A stretch of DNA of 64,000 nucleotides, from the NCBI GenBank assembly GCA_910584475.1, contig CAJUBD010000001.1, forward strand, positions 170,003 to 234,002, written 5' to 3'. A program made the translations under genes and the position numbers. Each line of letters begins with the position of its first letter. Positions within the stretch are counted from its first letter, which is position 1. This document shows, one piece after another, positions 17,254 to 25,618 of the stretch. Below the pieces are notes generated by a model. It had not been told where the DNA came from. It did no database searches and saw only the letters and a program-made list of their open reading frames with translations. This DNA is from an uncultured Treponema sp. GTDB taxonomy: Bacteria > Spirochaetota > Spirochaetia > Treponematales > Treponemataceae.

Positions 17254-17985
17254 ATGGAAGAAAAGAGTTACGTCAACAAAAACATATACGACTTGTCATA
17301 TACAATGAGGAAATCACGCGCGAGGCGCATCCGCAATGCCGCGCTCACCGTAATACTCTTTTTCGTAGTGATGAACGCTATTTTGATTTTCTGCGCCAGC
17401 CCAATAAAGCAATCCTCAAGCTCGATGGAGCCGAACGTCATGCGCGATTCGTTTTTGCTGTCCACTCCGATCGCGCTTTATTCCGAAAATAAAATCCGCC
17501 GAGGCGAAATCGTGCTTGTCGAGCGTCCGGAAGAAAAGCCCCTTTCAATCGCGCAAAAAGCAGCGGACACAATCTGCCGCGCGTTCACATTGCAAAAAAT
17601 CCATCCGTTCACAAAGGAAGCACCTTTTTTGAGCCGGATCGCGGCGGTGCCAGGAGACACCATACATATGAGAGATTTCGTCCTTTATGTCACGCCGAAA
17701 GACGAAAATTTTTCTTACACGGAATTTGAATTGAACCAAATTCCGTACAGCATAGACATCCGAGTTCCGCCAGTGGGCTGGAACACGAAAATCGGCGTGC
17801 GCGGAAATTTCGAGAAAACCACGCTCAAAGACGACGAATATTTTGTGCTCGCCGACGACAGGCTTGCTTCTATGGACTCGCGCATTTTCGGCGCGGTAAA
17901 GCAAAGCCGCATAAGGCGAAAAGTCGTCCTGTCGTACTTTCCGCTAAACTCGCTTCGGCTTTTCCGCTCAAAGGCGAACAAATAA
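17254..17985 (+). CDS. lepB: Signal peptidase I-like membrane protein
   Basis: A 243-residue protein of the S26 family, which removes signal peptides outside the membrane. One membrane helix is at about residues 28-48. The Ser motif SSSSMEPNVMRDSF and the C-terminal DDRLASMDSRIFGAV (canonical GDN-x-x-x-S-x-DSR) are present. Where active enzymes have the catalytic Lys in KR-x-x-x-x-PGD, this protein reads LSRIAAVPGD, with Ser in place of Lys. It may therefore be inactive, use another base, or be a regulatory paralogue. The ATG at 17254 fits the promoter position; the longer ORF start is inside the -35. It is followed two bases later by hemW. Confidence 0.85.
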   Translation: MEEKSYVNKNIYDLSYTMRKSRARRIRNAALTVILFFVVMNAILIFCASPIKQSSSSMEPNVMRDSFLLSTPIALYSENKIRRGEIVLVERPEEKPLSIAQKAADTICRAFTLQKIHPFTKEAPFLSRIAAVPGDTIHMRDFVLYVTPKDENFSYTEFELNQIPYSIDIRVPPVGWNTKIGVRGNFEKTTLKDDEYFVLADDRLASMDSRIFGAVKQSRIRRKVVLSYFPLNSLRLFRSKANK

Positions 17986-17987
17986 AA

Positions 17988-19163
17988 ATGCCTCTATACA
18001 TACACATACCGTTTTGCCTTAAAAAATGCGACTATTGTGATTTTTTTAGCAGAATTCTAGAAAATTCGCCCTTTATTGTGAAAAATTTCACAATAAATGA
18101 CTATATTGACGCGCTTTTAAGCCAAATTTCCTTTTTTATAGAGCATTTTTCTGTGAAAAATTTCACATCAATCTATATCGGAGGCGGCACGCCGAGCATC
18201 TTGAGCGCGAGGCAATTGGAAAGGCTCTGCGAAAAAATTGCCCCGCTCGCCGAAAACGCGGAATTCACGATCGAAATAAATCCCGGAGATTTGACGGAAG
18301 ATTTCCTGCGGGCAGCCGCTTCAAGCGGAATAAACCGGCTTTCGCTAGGAATTCAGTGCAAAAGCGACGATGTTTTGCGCGCGGTCGGCAGGCGGACGAC
18401 AGTTTCCCAAATTGAAAACGCAGTTTCCCTCATAAAAAAATTTTGGCACGGCGCGTGGAGCGCAGATTTTATCGCGGGACTTCCGTTCCAGAGCAAGGAA
18501 ATGCTCAGGAATGACATAGATTTCGCGGCGGAAAACGGCGCGAGCCATATTTCTCTTTATTCTCTCGCGGTGGAAGAAGGGACTCCTCTCGCCGAAAAAA
18601 TCGATTCGGGAAAAACGCGCTATGATGCGGACCTTGCCGATGAAATTTGGCTTTTTGGGCGCGAACGCCTTGAAAAAAAAGGATTTTTTCAATATGAAAT
18701 ATCGAATTTCGCGAAAAAGGGCTTTGAAAGCCGCCACAATCTGTCCTATTGGACGCTTTGCGATTATCTCGGCGCGGGCGCGGGCGCGACAGGCACAGTA
18801 GGCGCGAAACGCTTTACGAACACGCGCGACATCGCAAAGTACATTGATTTCTGGAAAAACGCCGCGATGGAAACGCAGGCAAAAAACATTCCGGGAGAAA
18901 GGGAAATCCTTGATTTCAAGACGCGGGAATTCGAGTTTTTGATGATGGGATTTCGAACTTTGCGCGGCATAAGCGCGAGCGAATACGAAAGGCGTTTCAC
19001 CGGAGATTTGGCATCAAGGCTCGGCGCAAACAAAGTGGACGGAGTTTTTTCGCGCTGGGAAAAAAAAGGACTTGCGCACAAGACGACAATTCAAGGCGAA
19101 ACTTTCTTTTCGCTTACGCGCGAAGGAATTCTTTTTTTGAACAAATTTTTGCAGGAAATATAA
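17988..19163 (+). CDS. hemW: HemW-like radical SAM protein (haem chaperone / CPO-like)
   Basis: A 391-residue radical SAM protein. The cluster ligands are in the CLKKCDYCDFF motif near residue 10 (C-x3-C-x2-C), preceded by YIHIPF, then YIGGGTPSIL and the YEISNFAKKGFESRHNLSYW region (quoted here as NFAKKGFESRHNLSYW). These are hallmarks of HemW and related coproporphyrinogen-oxidase-like proteins; the family now is mostly regarded as haem chaperones. It forms an operon with lepB. Its early coding region contains two identical TGTGA-N6-TCACA palindromes. Confidence 0.9.
   Translation: MPLYIHIPFCLKKCDYCDFFSRILENSPFIVKNFTINDYIDALLSQISFFIEHFSVKNFTSIYIGGGTPSILSARQLERLCEKIAPLAENAEFTIEINPGDLTEDFLRAAASSGINRLSLGIQCKSDDVLRAVGRRTTVSQIENAVSLIKKFWHGAWSADFIAGLPFQSKEMLRNDIDFAAENGASHISLYSLAVEEGTPLAEKIDSGKTRYDADLADEIWLFGRERLEKKGFFQYEISNFAKKGFESRHNLSYWTLCDYLGAGAGATGTVGAKRFTNTRDIAKYIDFWKNAAMETQAKNIPGEREILDFKTREFEFLMMGFRTLRGISASEYERRFTGDLASRLGANKVDGVFSRWEKKGLAHKTTIQGETFFSLTREGILFLNKFLQEI
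18077..18167. repeat. Two identical 16-bp palindromes inside hemW
   Basis: TGTGAAAAATTTCACA occurs at 18077-18092 and 18152-18167, 75 bases apart. Each fits TGTGA-N6-TCACA, the consensus of CRP/FNR-family regulators in other bacteria. Both encode VKNFT or VKNFH-like residues in hemW, so they could also reflect a small coding duplication. Confidence 0.6.
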
Positions 19164-19187
19164 TTTTTTTGCGGAAAACATAATTTT

Positions 19188-19760
19188 TCAGGCGCGGATG
19201 GTTTTCAAAACACCGTCAACGAAAGAAACTATGGTGGAAGGCTTCGCGAAATCCTTGTCGCCGTCTTCTACAATCAAATCCACTTCGCCTTCAAATTCCG
19301 AGCGAATCTGCGTTATCTTTGTCAGGACAGGCTTTCCCGAACGGTTTACGCTCGTAGAATAGATTGGCGCGCCGCACAGTTCTATGACTTTCCGAAGCCA
19401 TTCGTCACCAGGGCAGCGGAACGCGGTAGTCTCGCGCCCCGTGATGCTTTTATAACGCGAATTGTTTTTGATGATCGCGGTCAAAGGTCCCGGCCATTTG
19501 GAAAATATTTCGTCCGGCAATCTTTCATCGGTATAATTGTAGACGTCTTCCGGAAAGGCGAGCAATTCTATCAGCGGCTTTTCTTCCGCGCGACCTTTGA
19601 TGGAGGCGATGAGGCTTTCCGTAAAAAAATCTTTTTCGTCGCACCGCGAGATTCCGCTGAATCCGTAGACGGTGTCGGTCGGCAAAATCACGATTTTTCC
19701 AAATTTCAAAAGCGAGGCGGCGCGTTCTGCGGAATTTTTTTCAGACTTGCGCAACGTCAT
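19188..19760 (-). CDS. Threonylcarbamoyl-AMP synthase (Sua5/YrdC/YwlC family)
   Basis: A 190-residue YrdC-fold protein. The family makes threonylcarbamoyl-AMP from threonine, bicarbonate and ATP for the t6A modification of tRNA position 37. Motifs are LPTDTVYGFSG near residue 27, the KGRAEEKPL nucleotide-binding segment and IYSTSVNRSGKPV. The length is that of the short YrdC type. The ATG at 19760 is chosen over an upstream in-frame ATG because it begins at the family start; it overlaps the end of the FtsB-like gene by 20 bases. Confidence 0.85.
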   Translation of the reverse strand: MTLRKSEKNSAERAASLLKFGKIVILPTDTVYGFSGISRCDEKDFFTESLIASIKGRAEEKPLIELLAFPEDVYNYTDERLPDEIFSKWPGPLTAIIKNNSRYKSITGRETTAFRCPGDEWLRKVIELCGAPIYSTSVNRSGKPVLTKITQIRSEFEGEVDLIVEDGDKDFAKPSTIVSFVDGVLKTIRA

Positions 19761-20238
19761 AGATTGGAATTCCCTCGACGGTTTCGGTATGGAAGCGTTT
19801 TTTCTTCGGCGGAAAATACGAAATGTCAAACAGAAGCAAGGCGACGAAAAGCAGGATGCCCACTACCAGCCCCGCGCACTTGCAGTACCATTCGCTCAAA
19901 AATTCCACGGGCACGCTTTTTAATACAGTGCCAGTATCGTACATAGCAGGCTCTGAAACCACAAGTCCCTTTATCTTTACAATTTTTTCGTCGTCGAAAA
20001 TATAGTCCATCTTGCGCGCATAAGCGGCGATGACATCGGCATCGTCACGAATCGCGGTCCTTTCCAAATTCAAGTCGTCATTTATATTCTGCACTTCCTG
20101 CATGTGCGCGCTGATAATCCGCTTTTGGGACTCGAGCTGTCTCAACGCGAAGACGCCGTTTTGCCCGTAAATCACGGAGAGAAAAACATAGACTAGCAAT
20201 CCCGCCAGCAAGGAAAAAAGATACTTGGCTGAATTCAT
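19741..20238 (-). CDS. FtsB/DivIC-like septum protein with a second membrane segment
   Basis: A 165-residue protein with an N-terminal membrane helix (about residues 6-24) and a coiled-coil with QLESQKRIISAHMQEVQNIN-like heptads (shortened: LESQKRIISAHMQEVQ). This is the layout of FtsB/DivIC, which bridge divisome proteins in the periplasm. Unlike the usual family, a second strong membrane segment lies at about residues 118-138, followed by a basic tail. The assignment is by architecture, not by a diagnostic motif. It overlaps the downstream YrdC-family gene. Confidence 0.6.
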   Translation of the reverse strand: MNSAKYLFSLLAGLLVYVFLSVIYGQNGVFALRQLESQKRIISAHMQEVQNINDDLNLERTAIRDDADVIAAYARKMDYIFDDEKIVKIKGLVVSEPAMYDTGTVLKSVPVEFLSEWYCKCAGLVVGILLFVALLLFDISYFPPKKKRFHTETVEGIPIYDVAQV

Positions 20239-20320
20239 TATGATTAACCTATCGGCAGGAAATCCGCATTTCTGAAGATTTTTATAAAGGGCAAATTATT
20301 TAAAAAAACGGAAAATACTG

Positions 20321-20349
20321 TTGGACTTTTTTTCAAAGTATGATATAAT
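20321..20349 (+). promoter_or_regulatory. Promoter of the acidic-protein/MAF operon
   Basis: TTGGAC (20321-20326) and TATAAT (20344-20349) are separated by 17 bases, and TGA directly before the -10 makes it an extended -10 promoter. Transcription should start near 20356, leaving a leader of almost 200 bases before the ATG at 20554. Confidence 0.75.
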
Positions 20350-20355
20350 TCTAGC

Positions 20356-20553
20356 GTAAAATTGTCAGAATAGAGATTATGATAAAAACGACGCTAGAGC
20401 GCGGCATTTTATCATCATAAGCTTGAAAAAGCGGCAAGCAGACACAAGCCTGCGACTGCCTTCGCCCTTGACTTTTTATGGGAGAAAACATACGGAAAAA
20501 ACGATGTTCGTCCGATATATTATATATACGATAAGGGAAATAAGGGGAATTTT
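20356..20553 (+). promoter_or_regulatory. Long structured 5' leader of the acidic-protein operon
   Basis: Two stem-loops are visible. ATGATAAAA (20379-20387) pairs perfectly with TTTTATCAT (20407-20415). Around 20433-20463, GGCA-AGCAG pairs imperfectly with CTGC-GAC-TGCC. The remaining leader ends in a strong AAGGGG ribosome site. No known riboswitch class is recognised. Confidence 0.45.
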
Positions 20554-23250
20554 ATGAGTGATTCAAAAAACTTAGACAGCTATGGCGATTGGGTGAAAAA
20601 AGAGCCACGCGACATAAACGGCGAAGATTCGGCCGAAGACGAGACGGCTGTCGACATTTTTGACTTGCCCGATTTCGGAGAGCCAGACTTGGACGCGAGC
20701 GCATTCGCGGAAAAGCCATTCGCCGCAGAAGATGCCGTCGAAGACGGGGACACCACTCTTAGCCCCGAAGAACTCGCTCACATAACCATAAATCAGGAAG
20801 TCATAGAGGAAACTGCTGAAAAATTTGAAGAGCCGGCGATCGATCCTGCCGCCGTCGCTTTGGGAGACGTCTTTAGCGAAGAGGCGAAATTCGCAGGAAA
20901 GTCTGAAGAAAATTTTGACAGCATTGAAGTTTCAGCCGCCGCAGACGAGCCTTTGCCAGAAGAGATCGAGCCTACGGCGGAAATTGCCGAAGCGAGCGCG
21001 ACAGAAGACATAAGCTTTGACGCTATGGCTGACGGCGAGATTGATTTGGATAGCTTTATGGACGACTCGGGCGGAAGCTCAGGAGAATTTTCCTTTGAAG
21101 ACGGCGAAATCGACTTGGACGATTTTATGGGCGAAGACTTTATGGGCGGGGGAAGCTCGTCTTCCTCAAAGGCTCCCCCAGAAATCCAAGACGAGGAAAC
21201 GCTTGACATAAACATAGGATTTGACGAAAATGCCGAAAGCATCGCACTTGAGGACACTCCGGAAAACGAGGCGAAGCTCTTCCCGAAAAAAGAGGAGCCA
21301 AGCGCAGACAGCGACGCGATGTTCAATACGTTCGAAGACGCCGTCGCGGCGGACGTAGCTTTCGAGCCTGCCGCTGAAAGCGAAGCGCTCTCCGCGGATG
21401 ACGGGGAAATCGACCTTTCGGAATTCGGGTTCGACGATGACGATTCGAACATCGGAATGACGGAAGGTCCTGACGGAGGCGAATCGATAAAGAAGGAAGT
21501 CGTAGATTACGACGTGAGGGTTGTTGTTGACGACGATTCGAAGACTCCTTCTGTCCAAGATGTCGTCAATGGAAAAATAGTTGCGGAAGACAAAGATGTA
21601 GATTCCGAGGAGGATGAAATTACGGAACAGAACGAAATTGCAGACGGCGCGGCGAACACCGCTTCTCCCGAAATAAGCGAAAAGGGCAAGGAGATCCTTG
21701 AAGAAATCATGGGACAACTCGCTTCCCTCAAAGATGAAATCAAAAGCCTAAAAAATGATTTCGCCGCTTTGAGCGCGCGACCCGCAAGCGAAATTCCGGC
21801 CATGGAGCAGACCGAGGAAGCGCAGGAAGAGGACACAGGCTTTTTCGGCAATGACGACGGAGACGACACTATCTCGCTTTCGGGAAGCGAGATGACCAAC
21901 ATTCTCAATTCCGCGCAGTTCTCGGAAGAAAACGCGGGCGAAGACCTTTCGGCAGAAGAGGAAATCTCCGAGCCTGTAATAGAAGAGCCGCTCGCGGAAG
22001 ACACGGTCGAGGAGACTGCCGTCGAAGAATCCGATGTTTCGGATACGGCGGCGGAATACGAGGCGGAAGAAGAGACGAAAGTTTCAGCGCCGTCAGAAGA
22101 AACAGTCATTGAAGACTCGATAATCGAAGAGCCTACAATCGAAATCGGCGAGACTATGTTTGCAGAGCCGACCGAAGAACCTGCAATCGCGGAAAATGAG
22201 GACGCTTTTATTTCCGATGACGCTTTGGGCATCGAAGATCCCACTTTGGAAAGCCTTTCTGAAAGCGAGGGAAATCCTATTCCTCCGACCATTCTTCCCG
22301 AAGAAATCGCAGTTCCGAAAGCCGATTCCGACGAACCTGTCCTGAGAGCGGACGAGACATTTCCAAAAACCGCCGAAAAAGAATTTGACGCGCTTGATTC
22401 CGAAGATGTCTCCGATGAGGACTCGCTTACGGACGAAAAATTAAAATATATAAACGATGATCCCGCCATGCAGGAAGAAGCGTTATCCGCTCCAGACGTC
22501 GCCGAAATCGTGCAGGAAAACATCTCACTCCAAGACAGCGACGAGGCGACCATCGGGATTGACAGCGACATCAACACGGCGTTTGAAGAGGCGGACGCGC
22601 TTGAGTCTGACATTATGGACAATTCTCTTGAGGAAAAGGACGCTTACGAAGATTCTGTTTCCGACATAATGCAGGAGAACATTTCCCTTCAAAAAGACAA
22701 GACAGAGGCGTCGGTGGGAATTGGAAATGACATCAACGCCGCGTTTGAAGAAGCGGACGCCGCAGAATCCGACATTATGGACGATCACCTCGCGGAAAAA
22801 GATGCTTACGAAAAAAAGATAAACGAACTCGTTGACGACGACGAGGGAGACATTCTTGGTCTTGACGACGAGGAAAATGCGACGAAAGAGCGAAGCGCGG
22901 ACGAAGACGCGACAATCGCGGAAATTCAAGAGCCGGCGGTCGAGAACTTTCAGGAGCCGATGATAGAAGATTCCCTCGAAGAGACTTCGGTGGAAGAAGC
23001 AGTAATTGAAGAGGCGGTCGCTGACGAAACCTACGAAGAAGAGTCGAACGCGCCCGAGCCTTGCGAAACGCAAGTCGAGCAAACGCGTCAGGCTTCGATT
23101 CCAAAGAATTTGAAGGAAGAAGTGATTTCCGTGCTTTCCTATATGGACCAGCTTCTTGAAAATCTTCCGGAAGACAAGATCGCCGAATTCGCCAAGTCCG
23201 AGCATTTCGTAACGTACAAAAAACTTTTCGACGAGCTCGGTCTCTCATAA
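20554..23250 (+). CDS. Large acidic repeat protein of unknown function
   Basis: An 898-residue, extremely Glu/Asp-rich protein without signal peptide or membrane segment, so probably cytoplasmic and largely disordered. Visible structure: three DGEIDL-D/S-xF motifs near residues 160-295, a coiled-coil at about 385-405 (GQLASLKDEIKSLKNDF), and a tandem duplication of about 53 residues (bases 22498-22812, units starting VAEIVQEN and VSDIMQEN). A folded-looking C-terminal 50 residues begin PKNLKEEVISVLSYMDQLL. The conserved tail suggests a docking domain. The start has AAGGGG nine bases upstream. Its last base is the first base of the next gene. Confidence 0.85.
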   Translation: MSDSKNLDSYGDWVKKEPRDINGEDSAEDETAVDIFDLPDFGEPDLDASAFAEKPFAAEDAVEDGDTTLSPEELAHITINQEVIEETAEKFEEPAIDPAAVALGDVFSEEAKFAGKSEENFDSIEVSAAADEPLPEEIEPTAEIAEASATEDISFDAMADGEIDLDSFMDDSGGSSGEFSFEDGEIDLDDFMGEDFMGGGSSSSSKAPPEIQDEETLDINIGFDENAESIALEDTPENEAKLFPKKEEPSADSDAMFNTFEDAVAADVAFEPAAESEALSADDGEIDLSEFGFDDDDSNIGMTEGPDGGESIKKEVVDYDVRVVVDDDSKTPSVQDVVNGKIVAEDKDVDSEEDEITEQNEIADGAANTASPEISEKGKEILEEIMGQLASLKDEIKSLKNDFAALSARPASEIPAMEQTEEAQEEDTGFFGNDDGDDTISLSGSEMTNILNSAQFSEENAGEDLSAEEEISEPVIEEPLAEDTVEETAVEESDVSDTAAEYEAEEETKVSAPSEETVIEDSIIEEPTIEIGETMFAEPTEEPAIAENEDAFISDDALGIEDPTLESLSESEGNPIPPTILPEEIAVPKADSDEPVLRADETFPKTAEKEFDALDSEDVSDEDSLTDEKLKYINDDPAMQEEALSAPDVAEIVQENISLQDSDEATIGIDSDINTAFEEADALESDIMDNSLEEKDAYEDSVSDIMQENISLQKDKTEASVGIGNDINAAFEEADAAESDIMDDHLAEKDAYEKKINELVDDDEGDILGLDDEENATKERSADEDATIAEIQEPAVENFQEPMIEDSLEETSVEEAVIEEAVADETYEEESNAPEPCETQVEQTRQASIPKNLKEEVISVLSYMDQLLENLPEDKIAEFAKSEHFVTYKKLFDELGLS

Positions 23251-24104
23251 TGGGTTTGCTCGAAAAGGCGGCCGAAACGCCGCCTGCAAATCCATCTTTC
23301 TCCGATTTTCAGCAATGGGCTGAAGCCTCGCCTTTCGCCCATTGTGGCGTTTTGCGCGCATCGCCGAATTTTATGCTTTTAAATCGCGCTCATGGAATCG
23401 ACAGTGAAACTGCATTGAAGTCAATTTCCACGCGCGACTTTTGGGCGGGAAGCGCGGCGGGCGATGAATGGATTTTGCTTGAACGCGGCGACGGACAATT
23501 CGCGGGCTTTTTGCAATTTTTGGGAGACGGCGCAAAAGAAAAAGCCGAGCACATAGCGATTTTGAAATTGCGCGAAAACCCACCGGCGTTTTTTTTAGCA
23601 TACGATACAGATTCTTTTAAGAACATTCCAAGCGAAGAAAATTTTCGTGGCACACTGCTTCCGATTTTGGAAAGCGAAAAAAAACTTTCATTCCGTGAAG
23701 GAGATGAAAAAAAAATCTTAAGCCTTGCCGGAAGCATGGGCGCGCTTTTGTTCACAGTTTCGCTTGAAACAGTCTTTCAAGAAATTTTTTCTGGCGACGA
23801 AAAGAATTTTTTTTTAGAAAATCCGAAAGCAAGGGAAATTCTTTCAAACACGATTTTTGAAGAATTTCTTTTTGAGACAAGAAAAGAATTTTCATGGCCT
23901 GATTTTATTTTTGCGAAAGGTTTCTCAAAAATAAAAATCGCGGCGATTCTCACGAAAAAAAACTTCGAGGAAATCGCGCGGCAAAGAATTTTAAACGCCG
24001 GCAAAAAGAACTTCCCTGCGCCGCTAGCGATGAGAATCGAAGTGGGCGACTTCGCGCCAAAATGCAGCGCGCGAGAAATCATTTCGTACATTCTGCGAGG
24101 CTAG
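23250..24104 (+). CDS. Conserved treponemal protein of unknown function
   Basis: A 284-residue soluble protein with no signal peptide and no domain I recognise. It begins MGLLEKAAETPPANPSF, has hydrophobic-core patterning throughout and a Lys/Phe-rich C-terminal half. Translation is coupled both ways: its ATG shares a base with the preceding stop (TAATG), and the next gene starts two bases after its stop. Its position between the acidic protein and the MAF-like pair suggests a partner of these, but the sequence itself gives no function. Confidence 0.75.
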   Translation: MGLLEKAAETPPANPSFSDFQQWAEASPFAHCGVLRASPNFMLLNRAHGIDSETALKSISTRDFWAGSAAGDEWILLERGDGQFAGFLQFLGDGAKEKAEHIAILKLRENPPAFFLAYDTDSFKNIPSEENFRGTLLPILESEKKLSFREGDEKKILSLAGSMGALLFTVSLETVFQEIFSGDEKNFFLENPKAREILSNTIFEEFLFETRKEFSWPDFIFAKGFSKIKIAAILTKKNFEEIARQRILNAGKKNFPAPLAMRIEVGDFAPKCSAREIISYILRG

Positions 24105-24106
24105 AC

Positions 24107-25618
24107 TTGGCGACGGAATTTCTAAAGGCGAAAAACGGAAGCGACTGCGCCAAGGCGAACGGCATTTTCCTGCACTCGCAATACAATCCGCAACTTGAGG
24201 CGGAAAGGTTCGCGCAAAACGTTCGCGCGGATTTCGTCCCAAAAAACATAATCGTCATAGAAGGCGCGCTCGGTTATTGCGCCGCCGAACTGAAGAAAAA
24301 ATTTCCTGATGCAAAAATAGGCGTTATTCGTTTTTGCAAAGATTTTTTTGCGTGGAACGGCGCGTTCGACTTTGTATTTGACGCGGCGGATTTTTCTAAA
24401 AATGCTGAAAATGAAATCTCTCTTTCAGAAAAAATTTTCAACGCGCTCGGCGAAGAAGGAATTTTCAAGACGCTTTTTTTGGAATGGCCTCCAAGCGCGC
24501 GCGCGTTCAAAAACGAAACGAAATGCGCATGGCGGGAAATAAAATCCGCGATGGAAAAGTCGCGCGCGATTCTTGCGACGCGCGAGCATTTCGGAAAAAA
24601 ATGGCTCAAAAACAAAGTCAAATTTTTTCAAAGAATCAAGGACATCACGATTTTTGAAAAAGTCGATTTTCCGATTTTCATTTGCGCGTCAGGTCCGAGC
24701 CTCGAATCCGCGATTTCGCTAATAAAAAAAATGCGCGAAAAAATTTTCCTTGTCGCGCTTTCTTCTTCGATTTCAGTCTTGCTCCACGAAGGAATTTTCC
24801 CTGACATTTGCTTTTCCACGGACGGCGGGTTTTGGGCGAAAAAACACCTTGCTTCTTTGGCGCGCGTAAAAAAAATTCCGCTCGCGCTCGCTGTCGAAGG
24901 CGAATGCGATTCTGTCATTTTTGAAAAAAACGAAATACTGCCTTTGTGCTACGATGACGATGAACTTTCAAAAAAACTTTTCGCCGCGCTCGACATTCCT
25001 TTTATGCAGGCAAGGCGAAACGGAACCGTGAGCGGCACGGCATTGGAATTTTTTTTGGCACACGGCGAAAAAGAAATTTTCTTTGCGGGACTGGACTTGT
25101 CGAACGGAAAGACTTTCGCGCACGCGCAACCGAACGCGCTTGAAACTGATGCTGCGCAAAAAGATTTTCGCTTGCAGACGAAAGCCACGAGAATCGCAAG
25201 AGCCGCCCTCCCCTCCCCTAGCCTTGAAATCTACGCCGCGTGGTTCGCGAATTTTTTTTGGAAAGGAGAGCAAAAAGTTTTTCGGATTTGCGGCGAGAGA
25301 AAATTTAAAAATTCTCTTGGAAAAATAAAAGACATTTCACCAAGCGAAGCGGAATCCATCCTGAAAAATTACGCACAAAGAAATCCGCGGAGCTCAATTC
25401 GACAAGCAAATTTTGAGGAAGCGAAAAATCGAAACGGCACTATAAAAAAAACGCTCGAAGAATTTTCAAAAAGCGAAGAATGGCGGAGAGAGCTTTTTCC
25501 TAGCGAATGCATTTTGAGAAACCGCGCGGCGAGCGACGAGGAAAGGCGAAAACATTCAAATGCGATTTTTGAAAAAACCGAAAATATTTTGAAAGAGATT
25601 TTTGGAAAATTAAAATGA
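24107..25618 (+). CDS. MAF/DUF115-family protein (first of two)
   Basis: A protein of about 503 residues with the DUF115 (MAF, motility accessory factor) core near residues 175-330. The core shows FICASGPSLESAISLI, then ISVLLHEGIFPDICFSTDG, the family's GPSL and PD-x-x-x-x-D signatures. MAF proteins in Campylobacter and Helicobacter transfer nonulosonic-acid sugars to flagellin. The start is proposed as TTG 24107, two bases after the previous stop with GCGAGG six bases upstream; an ATG at 24062 in the same frame would overlap the preceding gene by 43 bases. It overlaps the next paralogue by four bases (ATGA). Confidence 0.82.
   Translation: MATEFLKAKNGSDCAKANGIFLHSQYNPQLEAERFAQNVRADFVPKNIIVIEGALGYCAAELKKKFPDAKIGVIRFCKDFFAWNGAFDFVFDAADFSKNAENEISLSEKIFNALGEEGIFKTLFLEWPPSARAFKNETKCAWREIKSAMEKSRAILATREHFGKKWLKNKVKFFQRIKDITIFEKVDFPIFICASGPSLESAISLIKKMREKIFLVALSSSISVLLHEGIFPDICFSTDGGFWAKKHLASLARVKKIPLALAVEGECDSVIFEKNEILPLCYDDDELSKKLFAALDIPFMQARRNGTVSGTALEFFLAHGEKEIFFAGLDLSNGKTFAHAQPNALETDAAQKDFRLQTKATRIARAALPSPSLEIYAAWFANFFWKGEQKVFRICGERKFKNSLGKIKDISPSEAESILKNYAQRNPRSSIRQANFEEAKNRNGTIKKTLEEFSKSEEWRRELFPSECILRNRAASDEERRKHSNAIFEKTENILKEIFGKLK

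Noticed and set aside
22498..22812. Repeat units in the acidic protein as a DNA-level mobile or CRISPR-like repeat
   Set aside because: There are only two units, both in frame within a coding sequence; a coding duplication explains them.
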